From Stackebrandtia albiflava (GTDB lineage: Bacteria > Actinomycetota > Actinomycetes > Mycobacteriales > Micromonosporaceae), in the NCBI RefSeq assembly GCF_007994225.1, contig NZ_VLLL01000006.1, positions 1,054,001 to 1,118,000 of the forward strand: DNA of 64,000 bases. The letters run 5' to 3'. This document shows, one piece after another, positions 10,163 through 19,751 of this stretch. Below the pieces are notes generated by a model, which searched no databases, was not told where the DNA came from, and saw nothing but the letters and a program-made list of their open reading frames with translations. The position numbers and the translations under genes were made by a program. The first letter of the stretch is position 1. Every line of letters starts with the position of its first letter.

Positions 10163-11023
10163 ATGAACCGCCGAGCCCCCCGGATCTCCGGATTCGTCGT
10201 TCTGCTCGTCCTGGTCGTATGGCTGGTCGCGGCGTTCCTGCTCTTCATCAACCTCGACGGGACGGCCCGCAACATCGTGCTCGCCTCCGGTGTGGCCGGC
10301 GGCGTGCTGCTCATCCTGCCGTTCACCGGCATGATGGTCATCAACCCCAACGAGGCCAAGGTCGTCCAGTTCTTCGGCCGCTACGTCGGAACCGTGGACA
10401 GCCCCGGGTTCTGGTGCACGTGGCCCCTCACCGCCAGCCAGACCGTCAGCCTGCGCGTCCGCAACTTCGAGACCGCCGAGGCCAAGGTCAACGACGCCGA
10501 CGGCAATCCGGTCGAGATCGCCGCGGTGATCGTGTGGCGCGTCGTCGACTCGGCCCAGGCGGTGTTCTCGGTGGACAGTTACCAGTCCTACGTGGCGATC
10601 CAGTCGGAGTCGGCGCTGCGGCACATGGCCACCTGCTACCCCTACGACTCCCACGACACCGACCGGATGAGCCTCCGCGACGGCGCGCAGGTGGCCGAGG
10701 AACTGACCCAGGAACTGCGGGAACGGGTCAACACCGCCGGTATCGAGATCGTCGAGACCCGGATCACCCACCTCGCCTACGCCCCCGAGATCGCCCAGGC
10801 GATGCTGCGCCGCCAGCAGGCCAACGCGGTGGTCGCGGCGCGCCTGAAGATCGTCGAGGGCGCGGTCGGCATGGTGCAGCTCGCCCTGGACCAGCTCGCC
10901 GCCGCCGACGTCGTCCACCTCGACGAGGAACGGAAGGCGGCGATGGTCTCCAACCTGCTCGTGGTCCTGTGCTCCGACCAGTCGACGCAGCCGGTCGTCA
11001 ACACCGGTTCGCTCTACAACTGA
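10163..11023 (+). CDS. SPFH/band 7 domain protein
   Basis: A 286-residue member of the stomatin/prohibitin/flotillin family, which build oligomeric assemblies on membranes. Two hydrophobic segments (about residues 8-30 and 37-55) are followed by the band 7 domain with [29 protein letters not shown] and the helical region [25 protein letters not shown] precedes the ATG. The stop overlaps the next start as TGATG, so the small ribbon-helix-helix protein is translationally coupled to it. Confidence 0.9.
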   Translation: MNRRAPRISGFVVLLVLVVWLVAAFLLFINLDGTARNIVLASGVAGGVLLILPFTGMMVINPNEAKVVQFFGRYVGTVDSPGFWCTWPLTASQTVSLRVRNFETAEAKVNDADGNPVEIAAVIVWRVVDSAQAVFSVDSYQSYVAIQSESALRHMATCYPYDSHDTDRMSLRDGAQVAEELTQELRERVNTAGIEIVETRITHLAYAPEIAQAMLRRQQANAVVAARLKIVEGAVGMVQLALDQLAAADVVHLDEERKAAMVSNLLVVLCSDQSTQPVVNTGSLYN

Positions 11024-11214
11024 TGCCCGACCGTAAACACGTCCTGCTCCGGCTCGATCCGGCGGTCCACGAGGCACTCGCCAAGTGGGCCGCCGACGAC
11101 CTGCGGTCCGTCAACGCGCAGATCGAATACGCGTTGCGGCTCGCGCTGAAACAGGCCGGACGTGACCCCAGGCGCCGGGATTCGGACGGCGCCGCCCCGC
11201 CCGGCGACGGATAG
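11023..11214 (+). CDS. Small ribbon-helix-helix (Arc-like) protein
   Basis: A 63-residue protein. Its first 45 residues have the Arc/MetJ pattern: a basic beta strand ([15 protein letters not shown]), then two helices including [14 protein letters not shown] polar tail follows. Such proteins bind DNA as dimers. The start codon overlaps the SPFH stop (TGATG), so the pair is one transcription unit. Acting on the ATATC repeats upstream of the SPFH gene is inference. There is no adjacent toxin gene, so I do not call it an antitoxin. Confidence 0.75.
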   Translation: MPDRKHVLLRLDPAVHEALAKWAADDLRSVNAQIEYALRLALKQAGRDPRRRDSDGAAPPGDG

Positions 11215-11284
11215 GATCGGAAGCCATGGATCCATTCGCCCGCCGCGACTCCCGCGCCGGGTGACGGGAACGAGGGACGGCGAC

Positions 11285-11917
11285 GTGACCCACCCGATCG
11301 ACGACTACCTGGCCGGTGTCGAACGCCGGCTCCCCGGCAGCCGCCGGATGCGCGCGGAGGTCGTCGCCGAGCTGCGGGACGGGCTGCTCACCGCCGTCGA
11401 GGAACGCGGCGAGGACGAGCTGCCCCGCATCCTCGACGAGTTCGGCAGTCCCGCCCGGGTCGCGGCGGGCTTCGGTCCCGAGCTGCGGCTCGGCCTGGTC
11501 CGGCGCGGCGCGGCGCAGATCCTCGCCGTGCTGTTCGCCACCGGCGTCGCCTGGCGGTGTTTCGAGACGGTGTGGGGCACTCCGGACAGTACGATCCCCA
11601 CCGGCTGGACCCGGCCGGTGTTCCTGGCCGCGACCGGCGTGATCGAGATCGCACCAGTGGTGGCGCAACTCGCCGCACTGGCGTGCCTGGGCGTCGTCCT
11701 GATCGCCGGGCCGGGCCGGTTGCTGCACGCCGCGGCGGTGGTCACATCGGTCGGCGTCGTGGGTTTCGGACTGGGCGCCCTGGCCATCTGCGTCACCGTG
11801 GCCGCACCGCACCGGCTGGAGACGATCGGCCTGGGGATCCCGTTGGCGCTGCTCACGGTCGGGTTGGCGCGCCGTGCCCATCGCCTCGCCGCCGACGCCC
11901 GTGCGGCACGTGGATGA
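11285..11917 (+). CDS. HAAS-like membrane protein, 210 aa
   Basis: The first 75 residues (IDDYLAGVERRLPGSRRMRAEVVAELRDGL, about 30 residues in from the start, then LPRILDEFGSPARVAAGF) match the HAAS/permease-prefix helical domain that often accompanies PadR regulators. Four hydrophobic segments follow. The GTG at 11285 has GAGGGA about 8 bp upstream. A 12-codon open frame at 11226 lies just before it and is probably incidental. No PadR gene is beside it. The function is unknown. Confidence 0.7.
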   Translation: MTHPIDDYLAGVERRLPGSRRMRAEVVAELRDGLLTAVEERGEDELPRILDEFGSPARVAAGFGPELRLGLVRRGAAQILAVLFATGVAWRCFETVWGTPDSTIPTGWTRPVFLAATGVIEIAPVVAQLAALACLGVVLIAGPGRLLHAAAVVTSVGVVGFGLGALAICVTVAAPHRLETIGLGIPLALLTVGLARRAHRLAADARAARG

Positions 11918-11971
11918 CGCGGTGCCGCGAGCGGTGTCCGGTCCGGGGCCGACGGGGGTAAGGTGACGCGC

Positions 11972-12841
11972 GTGACTCGCTTCGCGACCGAGCCGGTGAC
12001 CGTCCGGGTGCCCGCCACGTCGGCCAATCTCGGTGCCGGTTTCGACTGCCTGGGTCTCGCCCTGTCGATGTACGACGAGGTCACCGCCGAGGTCACCACG
12101 GGTGAGACCGTGGTGACTGTGGAGGGTGAGGGTTCGGGCCGTCTCGCGGTCGACGAGTCCCATCTCGTGGTGGCGAGTCTGCGCGCCGCGTGTGACGCCT
12201 TCGGTGTCGCCGCACCGAATGTCAGGCTTCGGTGTCGCAACGCGATCCCGCAGGCGCGGGGCCTCGGCTCCTCGTCGGCGGCCATAGTGGCGGGTGTGTC
12301 ACTCGCGGCGGAACTGCTCGCCGACGTCACTGTGGACCCGCGGGTGCTGCTGCGGGTCGCCGCGGAGTTGGAGGGCCACCCCGACAACGTGGCGCCGTGC
12401 CTGCTGGGCGGCTTCACCGTCGCCTGGACCGGAGACGACGGCGCCCACGCGGTACGGATGGACCCGGCCGCCGGGATCGCTCCGGTCGTGTACCTGCCCG
12501 CCGGGCAGGGCTTCACGTCCCAGGCGCGCGCCGCGCTGCCGGGCAGGGTGCCGCACACCGACGCGGTGTTCAACCTGTCCCGTGCCGCGCTGGCGGTACA
12601 CGCGTTCACGACCGACCCGTCGCTGTTGTTGGCCGCGACGGACGACCGGCTCCACCAGCGCTACCGCGGCGAGGTGATGCCGCGCACTCTGGAGCTCGTC
12701 GAACACCTGCGCGAAGCGGGGATCCCGGCGGCCGTCTCCGGCGCCGGCCCCAGTGTCCTGGCGTTCGGGCAGCTCACAGCCCCGCCGGACGGTTTCACCG
12801 TCGTCGAACTGGGTGTTTCGGAGGGGGTGACCCGGCTATGA
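11972..12841 (+). CDS. thrB: Homoserine kinase
   Basis: ThrB phosphorylates homoserine with ATP in threonine biosynthesis. It is a GHMP kinase with VPATSANLGAGFDCLGLAL near the start and the ATP-binding ARGLGSSSAA motif around residue 92. The length of 289 residues is normal. Two GTG codons are possible; that at 11972 has GGGGGTAAGG at the right distance, while for the GTG at 11963 this sequence is too close. It sits just before rho, a common actinobacterial arrangement, although thrA and thrC are not in the window. Confidence 0.93.
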   Translation: MTRFATEPVTVRVPATSANLGAGFDCLGLALSMYDEVTAEVTTGETVVTVEGEGSGRLAVDESHLVVASLRAACDAFGVAAPNVRLRCRNAIPQARGLGSSSAAIVAGVSLAAELLADVTVDPRVLLRVAAELEGHPDNVAPCLLGGFTVAWTGDDGAHAVRMDPAAGIAPVVYLPAGQGFTSQARAALPGRVPHTDAVFNLSRAALAVHAFTTDPSLLLAATDDRLHQRYRGEVMPRTLELVEHLREAGIPAAVSGAGPSVLAFGQLTAPPDGFTVVELGVSEGVTRL

Positions 12842-12857
12842 CACGCCACCCCAGGTG

Positions 12858-12886
12858 TTGCCGTCGTGGCGATCATTGATTATGCT
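12858..12886 (+). promoter_or_regulatory. Predicted rho promoter
   Basis: TTGCCG (12858-12863) and TATGCT (12881-12886) are spaced by exactly 17 bp, a good match to the vegetative sigma-70/HrdB consensus. It starts 17 bp past the thrB stop. A transcript from here would start near 12893. Confidence 0.6.
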
Positions 12887-12892
12887 GTGTAG

Positions 12893-13184
12893 CAATACAG
12901 CCGCGACGCAACCAGCGCGCGCCTGATCTCTTCCGGGGTTGACAGCTCCGATCCCTGTATTCACGCCAAGACTGTGGGAATGCACTTCAGGACCTCTTCT
13001 GGCGGGTTCGCCCGAGAATTTCCGGTCGAACGTCCGATCATGACACCGAGTACAGGGACACTGTCCTTCTTCAGTGATCACGTGTGCCGCACGCAGCTAC
13101 GAGACTCCAGCGATCTGCCGCCGGGGCCTCCAAAACCCGAAGCCGTGCCACGGAAAAGCACGGCAGGTCGAGGGAAGGAAACCA
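12893..13184 (+). other. Long 5' leader of rho
   Basis: From the predicted start site to the rho start codon is about 290 nt without a supported gene. The leader is less GC-rich than its surroundings. In other bacteria rho is autoregulated by termination in its leader; whether that occurs here is inference. I see no obvious riboswitch consensus. Confidence 0.45.
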
Positions 13185-15071
13185 TTGAGCGAGACCACCG
13201 ACATCGCGTCGGAGACCACCGGCATTCGGCGGCGGCGAAGCGGCAGCGGTCTGGCATCCATGCTGATGCCCGAATTGCAACAACTGGCCAATTCACTGGG
13301 AATCACCAGCATCGGCCGGATGCGCAAGAGTGAACTGATCACCGCCATTCAGGCACGCCAGGCCAGTGGCGCCTCTCAGTCGGCCGAGGCCGGCAAGAGC
13401 CAGGAGCCGGCCGCCCGGGACGAAAAACCCGCCACCCCCGTAGCGGAGCCCGAGGCCGAGACCACGAAGACCCGCCGGGCCACCCGCCCGGCCGGACCGC
13501 CGCAACCGCGTCGTTCCACGGTCGTCGCCGCCGAGTCCGACACCGGTGCCACCGCCACGGCGACCGTCGCCGTGGAGGACAGGGATTCCGGTGAGGCCAC
13601 GGCGGAGCGGACGGAACGCCGTCGCGAACGCACCCGCCGCACGGCCGACGCCGACACCGGCAAGGCCGAGCGCGGCGAACAGCAGCGCGACCGCCAGGCC
13701 GGCGACTCCCGCGACCGCCAGGCCGGCGATTCGCGTGACCGCCAGTCCGGTGGCCGTGAGCGGCGCGACAGCCGCAACGACAACCAGACCGACGAGGACG
13801 GTCGGCGTCGGAACCGCCGTCACCGCGACCGGGACCGCCGCGGCGGGAACCGCAGTGGCAGTGGCAGCGGCGGCGGAGGCGGCCGTGAGCGCAGCGAACC
13901 GCAGGTCGGCGACGACGACGTCCTGGTGCCCGTCGCCGGGATCGTCGACATCCTCGACAACTACGCGTTCCTGCGCACCACCGGCTACCTCGCCGGCCCG
14001 ACCGACGTGTACGTGTCGATGTCGCAGGTCCGCAAGTACGGCCTGCGCCGGGGCGACGCCGTCACCGGAATGGTGAAGGCGCCCAAGGACAACGAGGACG
14101 GCGGCGGAAGCGGTAAGCGGCGCGAGAAGTACAACCCGCTGATCCAGCTCGACACCGTCAACGGCACCGAGCCGGACCAGGCCCGCAAGCGCCCGGACTT
14201 CTACAAGCTGACCCCGCTGTACCCACAGCAGAGGCTCCGCCTGGAGACCGAGTCGCACCTGCTGACCACCCGGGTCATCGACCTGGTGGCGCCGATCGGC
14301 AAGGGGCAGCGCGCGTTGATCGTGTCGCCGCCCAAGGCCGGTAAGACGATGGTCATGCAGGCGATCGCCAACGCGATCACGACGAACAACCCCGAGTGCC
14401 ACCTGATGGTCGTGCTGGTGGACGAACGGCCCGAAGAGGTCACCGACATGCAGCGGTCGGTCAAGGGCGAGGTCATCTCCTCCACCTTCGACCGTCACCC
14501 GTCGGACCACACCACCGTCGCGGAACTCTCCATCGAGCGCGCCAAGCGCCTGGTGGAGCTGGGACACGACGTGGTGGTGCTGCTGGACGGCATCACCCGC
14601 CTGGGTCGGGCGTACAACAACGCCACGCCCGCCAGCGGACGCATCATGTCCGGTGGTATCGACGCGACGGCGCTCTACCCGCCCAAGCGTTTCCTGGGTG
14701 CCGCCCGCAACATCGAGAACGGCGGCTCGCTGACCATCATCGCCACGGCGCTGGTGGAGACCGGGTCGATGGGTGACACGGTCATCTTCGAGGAGTTCAA
14801 GGGCACCGGTAACTCGGAGCTCAAGCTGGACCGCAAGCTCGCGGACAAGCGGACGTACCCGGCGGTCGACGTGCACCAGTCGTCGACACGTCGTGACGAC
14901 CTCATGATGGGCGCCGACGAGGCCGCCATCATGTTGAAGCTGCGCCGCGTGCTGGGGTCGCTGGATCCGCAGCAGGCCATCGAGTTGCTGCTCGACCAGT
15001 TGAAGAAGAACAAGACCAACGCGGAGTTCCTGTTGCAGATCGCCAAGACCACCCCCGGTGGCAACGACTGA
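13185..15071 (+). CDS. rho: Transcription termination factor Rho
   Basis: Rho is the hexameric RNA helicase that ends transcription. The 628-residue product is about 200 longer than E. coli Rho, because of a low-complexity insertion (about residues 60-240) between the helix-bundle N-terminus and the cold-shock-like RNA-binding domain. The insertion is rich in Arg, Asp and Gly, with tandem RDRQAGDS units near 168-187 and an RNRRHRDRDRRGGNRSG stretch. The catalytic core is complete: SPPKAGKT (381-388), VVVLLDGITRLGRAYN and the ASGRIMSGG loop. The start is the TTG at 13185, 4 bp after AGGGAAGGAA. Confidence 0.96.
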   Translation: MSETTDIASETTGIRRRRSGSGLASMLMPELQQLANSLGITSIGRMRKSELITAIQARQASGASQSAEAGKSQEPAARDEKPATPVAEPEAETTKTRRATRPAGPPQPRRSTVVAAESDTGATATATVAVEDRDSGEATAERTERRRERTRRTADADTGKAERGEQQRDRQAGDSRDRQAGDSRDRQSGGRERRDSRNDNQTDEDGRRRNRRHRDRDRRGGNRSGSGSGGGGGRERSEPQVGDDDVLVPVAGIVDILDNYAFLRTTGYLAGPTDVYVSMSQVRKYGLRRGDAVTGMVKAPKDNEDGGGSGKRREKYNPLIQLDTVNGTEPDQARKRPDFYKLTPLYPQQRLRLETESHLLTTRVIDLVAPIGKGQRALIVSPPKAGKTMVMQAIANAITTNNPECHLMVVLVDERPEEVTDMQRSVKGEVISSTFDRHPSDHTTVAELSIERAKRLVELGHDVVVLLDGITRLGRAYNNATPASGRIMSGGIDATALYPPKRFLGAARNIENGGSLTIIATALVETGSMGDTVIFEEFKGTGNSELKLDRKLADKRTYPAVDVHQSSTRRDDLMMGADEAAIMLKLRRVLGSLDPQQAIELLLDQLKKNKTNAEFLLQIAKTTPGGND

Positions 15072-15093
15072 CGACACCGCGACACGTCGACGC

Positions 15094-15127
15094 GAAACGG
15101 GCGGCCCCCACCAGGGCCGCCCGTTTC
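15094..15127 (+). terminator. rho terminator
   Basis: A perfect 14-bp stem (15094-15107 with 15114-15127) with a 6-nt loop starts 22 bp after the rho stop. The stem ends in GTTTC on the 3' side. Confidence 0.8.
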
Positions 15128-15212
15128 ACGTCCGGGTCGGACAGCGGGTCAGTGTGCGCGAACACGTAGCGTGGCGGTGATTTCGCCCGGCCGACCGTGT
15201 CGGTCGCCACCG

Positions 15213-15686
15213 TCAGCCCGCCGGCGATCCTGCGGTGGCCGGTGGGACGGTGTCGGTGAGCATGTCCAGGTAGTGCCGGTTGTACATGACGCCCAGGACG
15301 TTGCCGAACGGGTCGATCACGGAGGCGGTCACGAATCCCTCGCCGTGTTCGGTGATCGGTCGGTGCGCGGTGGCGCCGTGCGCGAGCAGCCGGTCCAGGC
15401 TGCCGGGCAGGTCGTCCACGTGCCAGTGCATGACCGCGCCGCCGGGCTCCCGGCTCTCCCAGGGCGGGGCGTAGCGGCGGTCGATGACGCCCAGTTCGGC
15501 CTGGCGGTCGCCGATGCGGAACTCGGCGTAGACGAGCCGGTCGTCGGGGGCGCGGCGGGTGAAGTAGGCGGGGAATCCGAGCACCCGGGCGTACCAGCCG
15601 GCCGCCTCGGCGACGTCGTCGGCCCAGATGTTGAGTGTGGCGAAGCCGCGCAGTCGTACCGGCGCGGGCGTGGTCGGTTCGGTCAT
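15213..15686 (-). CDS. VOC/glyoxalase family protein
   Basis: A 157-residue protein of the vicinal-oxygen-chelate fold, with one pair of beta-alpha-beta-beta-beta modules: an opening with LNIWADDVAEAAGWYARVLG and an ending with ASVIDPFGNVLGVMYN. VOC members include glyoxalases, dioxygenases and antibiotic-binding proteins; the substrate cannot be read from the sequence. An alternative ATG seven codons upstream (15707) is open, but neither start has a strong binding site. It converges with rho and is divergent from the large secreted fusion protein gene. Confidence 0.8.
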   Translation of the reverse strand: MTEPTTPAPVRLRGFATLNIWADDVAEAAGWYARVLGFPAYFTRRAPDDRLVYAEFRIGDRQAELGVIDRRYAPPWESREPGGAVMHWHVDDLPGSLDRLLAHGATAHRPITEHGEGFVTASVIDPFGNVLGVMYNRHYLDMLTDTVPPATAGSPAG

Positions 15687-15921
15687 GTCCGTGACGTTAG
15701 CGGTCATCGAGGACGATTACGGTCCTCGATCGCGACGGTCGCGGGGCCGATCCGGAACGCCGGTGACAGCGGCGCCGGCGCGTCCGTGGAGGTGGCCGGG
15801 TGGGGCTCGTGGCAACCGTTTTCGCGGAGTTCGCCTTCAGTACTCCGCGAGCCCTTGTAGAAAACCTTTAGGTGCGGTTGAATACGGGCACTCCTGCCCA
15901 CGACTGCCCCAGGGAGCTCAG

Positions 15922-18900
15922 GTGTCACAACCCCGCCGCCCGTACGGCCGCGCCGGAGCCACCGTGCTCGCGGTGATCGCGCCCGTCCTACTGTGGCCGC
16001 CCGGCGCAGCCGCCGACAGCCAGGTCACCGAGGCCGTGGAGACCGACCGGACCACCACCCCGATCGCCACCGGCGTCACCCTCGACTCCTTCGACCGCTG
16101 GAGCGCCGACGGATGGCTGCGCGCCGACGCGCTCACCGTCGACCTGTCCACCGGCGCCACCGTCGACTACCTGTCACCCGGCACGGTCAGCGACACCGCA
16201 CCGATCTCCGAACAGGTCCAGGCGCGTCCCGAGGCCGTCGCCGCCGTCAACGGCGACTTCTTCGACATCAACGACACCGGAGCACCCAACGGCGTCGCCG
16301 TCTCCGACGGGGAACTGGTCAAGTCCGGCAACTCCGGACGCGGCAACGCCGTCGCCATCGACCCCGCCGGTTTCGGCGCGATCCTGCAGGTCGACTTCGA
16401 GGGCACCGTCACCCTCCCCGGCGGCGAACACGACCTCGCGGCCCTCAACACCAACACGCTCCCGAACGGCGCCATCGGTGAGTACACCTCGCTGTGGGGA
16501 TCGGCCGACCGGTCGCGAGTCGTGGACGGCGCCGCCGAGACCTTCGAGGTGACCGTCACCGACGGCGTGGTCACCGCCGTCTCCGAGACCCCGGGCAAGG
16601 GACCCATCGACGCCGACTCCTTCGTCCTCATAGGACGCGAGGCCGGCGCCGACACGCTGAGCACACTCCGGGTCGGCGACCCCGTGACCGCCGAGTACTC
16701 GCCCCGCACCTCGGACGACTCCGCACTGCGCACCGCCGTGGGGGGCAACCAACTTCTCGTCGTGGACGGCGAGATCCAGTCCCACCCCGACGACGGCCAG
16801 GCGGCCCGCGCGGCCGTCGGCTTCTCCGCCGACGGCACCGTCATGTACCTGATGACCGTGGACGGCAAGCAGGCGAACTCGGCGGGGATCACGGTGCCGC
16901 AGATGGCCGAACTGATGGCCGAACTGGGTGCCCACAACGCCCTGAACATCGACGGTGGTGGATCCGCCACCATGCTGGCCCGTAAACCGGGCGACTCGGA
17001 GCCGACCATTGTGAACAGCCCGTCCGACGGGAGCGAACGACCCGTCGCCAACGGCCTGGCCGTCAGTGTCCCTGCCGGCTCGGGAACCCCGACCGGGTAC
17101 CGGGTGGAACCGGCCATGCCCACCCCCGACGCCCCCACCGATGCGCCCCTCGCCGACGGCCGCACCGACCGGGTCTTCCCCGGCCTCACCCGGCAACTCA
17201 CCGCCACCGGATACGACGAGACCTACGCACCCGCCGACGGCGACCCGCGCTGGTCGACCACTCACCGCAAGACCGGCCGCGTCGACCACGACGGCACCTT
17301 CACCGGCGTCAGACCCGGCGTCACCACGGTGAAGGCGACCTCCGGCGACGCCCACGGCGACATCGACATGACCGTGCTCGGTGAACTGTGCCGCATCGAC
17401 TCCGCGACCGACCGGGTCGGACTTCCCGACGCCGGCGCGACCGGGCGGTTCGGGCTGGTCGGATACGACGCCGCCGGATACACCGCGCCCATCGACCCGG
17501 CGGACGTGACACTCGAATACGACACCGCGCTGCTCGACATCACCACGGGCCCCGCCGGATTCACGGTCACCGCCACCACCGACTCCGTCGCGACACTCGT
17601 GACCGCCAGGGCCGGCGGACAGGAGACCGTCATCCCCGTCACCGTCGGACTCGAACAACGCACCGTCGCCGAGTTCGAGGACGCCGCCGACTGGACCTTC
17701 TCGGCGGCCCGCGCCACCGGATCGCTCCAACCCGTGCCCGGCCGCACCGGCGACGCCCTCGGCATGAGCTACGACTTCACGCAGTCCACCGCGACCCGCG
17801 CCGCCTACGCCGCGCCCCCGCAGCTCGTCCCGGTCCCCGGCCAGCCCCAGTCGTTCAGCGTGTGGATCGAGGGCAGCGCCAACGGCGAATGGCCCACCCT
17901 GCACTTCATCGACGGAAACGGCGCGACACTGCTGCTGCGCAGCGACTACGTCACCTGGGAGGGCTGGCGGCAGGTCACCTTCACGGTGCCCTCCGGCACG
18001 GTGTTCCCCCTGTCGCTGCGGCGCATCTACTTCGCCGAGGTCGACCCGACCGCCTCCTACCACGGGCGGATCGCCTTCGACGACCTCGTCGCCAACGTCC
18101 CGCCGGACGTCGACGTACCCGCCGAACCCACCCCGACCGACTCGATCTACACCTCCTCGGTCGCCGGAAGCGACTGGCGGTTCGCCGTCATGTCCGACGC
18201 CCAGTTCGTCGCCGCCGACCCCGACAGCGACATCGTCGCCTCCGCCCGCCGCACCCTCGCCGAGATCAAGGCCGCCGAACCCGACTTCCTCATCGTCAAC
18301 GGCGACCTCGTCGACGAGGGCAGCCCCGCCGACCTCGCCTTCGCCCGGCAGCTCCTCACCGAGGAACTGGGCGACGACCTGCCCTGGTACTACGTGCCGG
18401 GCAACCACGAGGTGATGGGCGGGAAGATCGACAACTTCGTCGACGAGTTCGGGCCCGCCTACGCCACCTTCGACCACGAGGGCACCAGGTTCATCACCCT
18501 CGACACCAGCTCACTGAACCTGCGCGGCGGCGGCTACCCGCAGCTCGCCATGTTCCGCGAGCAGTTGGACGCCGCGGCCGCCGACGACGCCGTGGACTCG
18601 GTGGTCGTGGTGGCGCACGTCCCGCCGCGCGACCCGCTGCCGCAGGCCGGCAGCCAACTCGGTGACCGCAAGGACGCCCAGGTCGTGGAGGACTGGCTCG
18701 GCGAGTTCACCGCCACCACCGGGAAGGGCGCCGGCTTCGTCGGCAGCCACGTCGGGGTGTTCCACGCCTCCACCGTCGACGGCGTCCCGTACGTCATCAA
18801 CGGCAACTCGGGCAAGGGACCGGCGGCGGGACCCGAACTCGGCGGTTTCATCGGCTGGAGCGAGTTCGGCGTCGACCGGATCGGCGACCGCGAACAACGG

Positions 18901-19263
18901 CAGCGGCGGGACAACCCCTACGCCGCCGGGCCGCAGGACTGGCTGTCCGTCGCCACCCACGTGCAACTGGACTCGCTCGCGCTCGCCGCGCCGGAGACCG
19001 TCGCGGTCGGCGACACCGTCGCCGTCACACCGACACTCGTGCAGCAGGGCGAGACCATGCCGGTCGGGTACCCGATGAGCGCCGACTGGTCCGCCTCCGA
19101 GGGCGTCCACGTCGGCACCGACGCGCCACAGGGCAGGAGGTACCGTGCCTGGTTCAACCCGGACACGGGTGAGCTCACCGGCCTGCGCCACGGCGAGATC
19201 GTCCTCACCGTCACCGTGAACGGGGTCACCGAGACCGTGACCGTGGAGGTGACCCGGCGCTGA
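15922..19263 (+). CDS. Secreted phosphodiester glycosidase-metallophosphoesterase fusion
   Basis: A 1113-residue exported protein. A signal peptide (about 1-33, ending PPGAAADS) leads into a phosphodiester-glycosidase (NAGPA-like) domain whose hallmark NIDGGGSATM lies near residue 341. Then come Ig-like regions, a carbohydrate-binding-like jelly-roll segment (about 580-720) and a calcineurin-type phosphoesterase with DAQF, NGDLVDEG and GNHE (about 755-830) and a C-terminal Ig-like tail. NAGPA domains in bacteria act on sugar-phosphate diesters such as teichoic-acid-type polymers. Joining this to a phosphoesterase suggests stepwise breakdown of a phosphate-containing glycopolymer, perhaps to obtain phosphate (inference). 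The GTG start has GGGAG 5 bp upstream. Confidence 0.85.
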   Translation: MSQPRRPYGRAGATVLAVIAPVLLWPPGAAADSQVTEAVETDRTTTPIATGVTLDSFDRWSADGWLRADALTVDLSTGATVDYLSPGTVSDTAPISEQVQARPEAVAAVNGDFFDINDTGAPNGVAVSDGELVKSGNSGRGNAVAIDPAGFGAILQVDFEGTVTLPGGEHDLAALNTNTLPNGAIGEYTSLWGSADRSRVVDGAAETFEVTVTDGVVTAVSETPGKGPIDADSFVLIGREAGADTLSTLRVGDPVTAEYSPRTSDDSALRTAVGGNQLLVVDGEIQSHPDDGQAARAAVGFSADGTVMYLMTVDGKQANSAGITVPQMAELMAELGAHNALNIDGGGSATMLARKPGDSEPTIVNSPSDGSERPVANGLAVSVPAGSGTPTGYRVEPAMPTPDAPTDAPLADGRTDRVFPGLTRQLTATGYDETYAPADGDPRWSTTHRKTGRVDHDGTFTGVRPGVTTVKATSGDAHGDIDMTVLGELCRIDSATDRVGLPDAGATGRFGLVGYDAAGYTAPIDPADVTLEYDTALLDITTGPAGFTVTATTDSVATLVTARAGGQETVIPVTVGLEQRTVAEFEDAADWTFSAARATGSLQPVPGRTGDALGMSYDFTQSTATRAAYAAPPQLVPVPGQPQSFSVWIEGSANGEWPTLHFIDGNGATLLLRSDYVTWEGWRQVTFTVPSGTVFPLSLRRIYFAEVDPTASYHGRIAFDDLVANVPPDVDVPAEPTPTDSIYTSSVAGSDWRFAVMSDAQFVAADPDSDIVASARRTLAEIKAAEPDFLIVNGDLVDEGSPADLAFARQLLTEELGDDLPWYYVPGNHEVMGGKIDNFVDEFGPAYATFDHEGTRFITLDTSSLNLRGGGYPQLAMFREQLDAAAADDAVDSVVVVAHVPPRDPLPQAGSQLGDRKDAQVVEDWLGEFTATTGKGAGFVGSHVGVFHASTVDGVPYVINGNSGKGPAAGPELGGFIGWSEFGVDRIGDREQRQRRDNPYAAGPQDWLSVATHVQLDSLALAAPETVAVGDTVAVTPTLVQQGETMPVGYPMSADWSASEGVHVGTDAPQGRRYRAWFNPDTGELTGLRHGEIVLTVTVNGVTETVTVEVTRR

Positions 19264-19420
19264 TCGCCTCACCACCGGTGGCGGTGCTCACCACGCCTGA
19301 CGGCGGGGGGAATACCGCCACCGGTTAGGATGTTTCGTTGGCCGACCGGCCCACCTGCGACAACCGGTACCGGTTCACGCCCTGTGGGGGGCGACCCGGC
19401 GACCGAGAAACGAGGAGATC

Positions 19421-19645
19421 ATGAAAGCCGACATCCACCCGACCTACGTGCCCACCGAAGTGACCTGCTCGTGCGGCAACAGCTTCACGACCCGCAGCAC
19501 CGTCGAGAGCGGACGTATCCACGTGGAGACCTGCAACGTCTGCCACCCGTTCTACACGGGCAAGCAGCGCATCCTCGACACCGGTGGCCGCGTGGCGCGC
19601 TTCCAGAAGAAGTACGCCAAGGTGCAGGCCGACAAGGGCAAGTAG
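19421..19645 (+). CDS. rpmE: Ribosomal protein L31 (zinc-binding form)
   Basis: A 74-residue L31 of the large ribosomal subunit. It is the Cys-containing C+ form: CSCGNSF near residue 16 and [12 protein letters not shown] near 36 supply the four zinc ligands. Zinc-free paralogues replace it under zinc starvation in many actinobacteria; none is in this window. GAGGAG precedes the ATG. Confidence 0.97.
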   Translation: MKADIHPTYVPTEVTCSCGNSFTTRSTVESGRIHVETCNVCHPFYTGKQRILDTGGRVARFQKKYAKVQADKGK

Positions 19646-19653
19646 CTCGCGTG

Positions 19654-19699
19654 GACGGCACCCGGCCCCGTACGGACACCGTGCGGGCCGGGTGCCGTC
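19654..19699 (+). terminator. rpmE terminator
   Basis: A perfect 15-bp stem (19654-19668 with 19685-19699) followed by CTTTC, 8 bp after the rpmE stop. It separates rpmE from prfA. Confidence 0.8.
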
Positions 19700-19751
19700 T
19701 TTCATTGTCCGAGTCCGTCCCGTGCCCGTCGTACCCGAAAGAAGCCCCACC

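Noticed and set aside
11226-11264. 12-codon frame before the HAAS-like gene
   Set aside because: Too short, no binding site, and no conservation can be judged here.
12838-12879. A 13-codon frame overlapping the thrB stop, with two adjacent Cys codons, as a rho leader peptide
   Set aside because: The predicted rho promoter lies within and just after it, so transcripts from that promoter would not contain it; there is no other support.
12939-12972. TTGACA as a second rho promoter
   Set aside because: No acceptable -10 hexamer occurs at 16 to 18 bp.
13293-15077. Long minus-strand frame opposite rho
   Set aside because: A mirror of rho codon bias; no motif, while rho itself is fully conserved on the plus strand.
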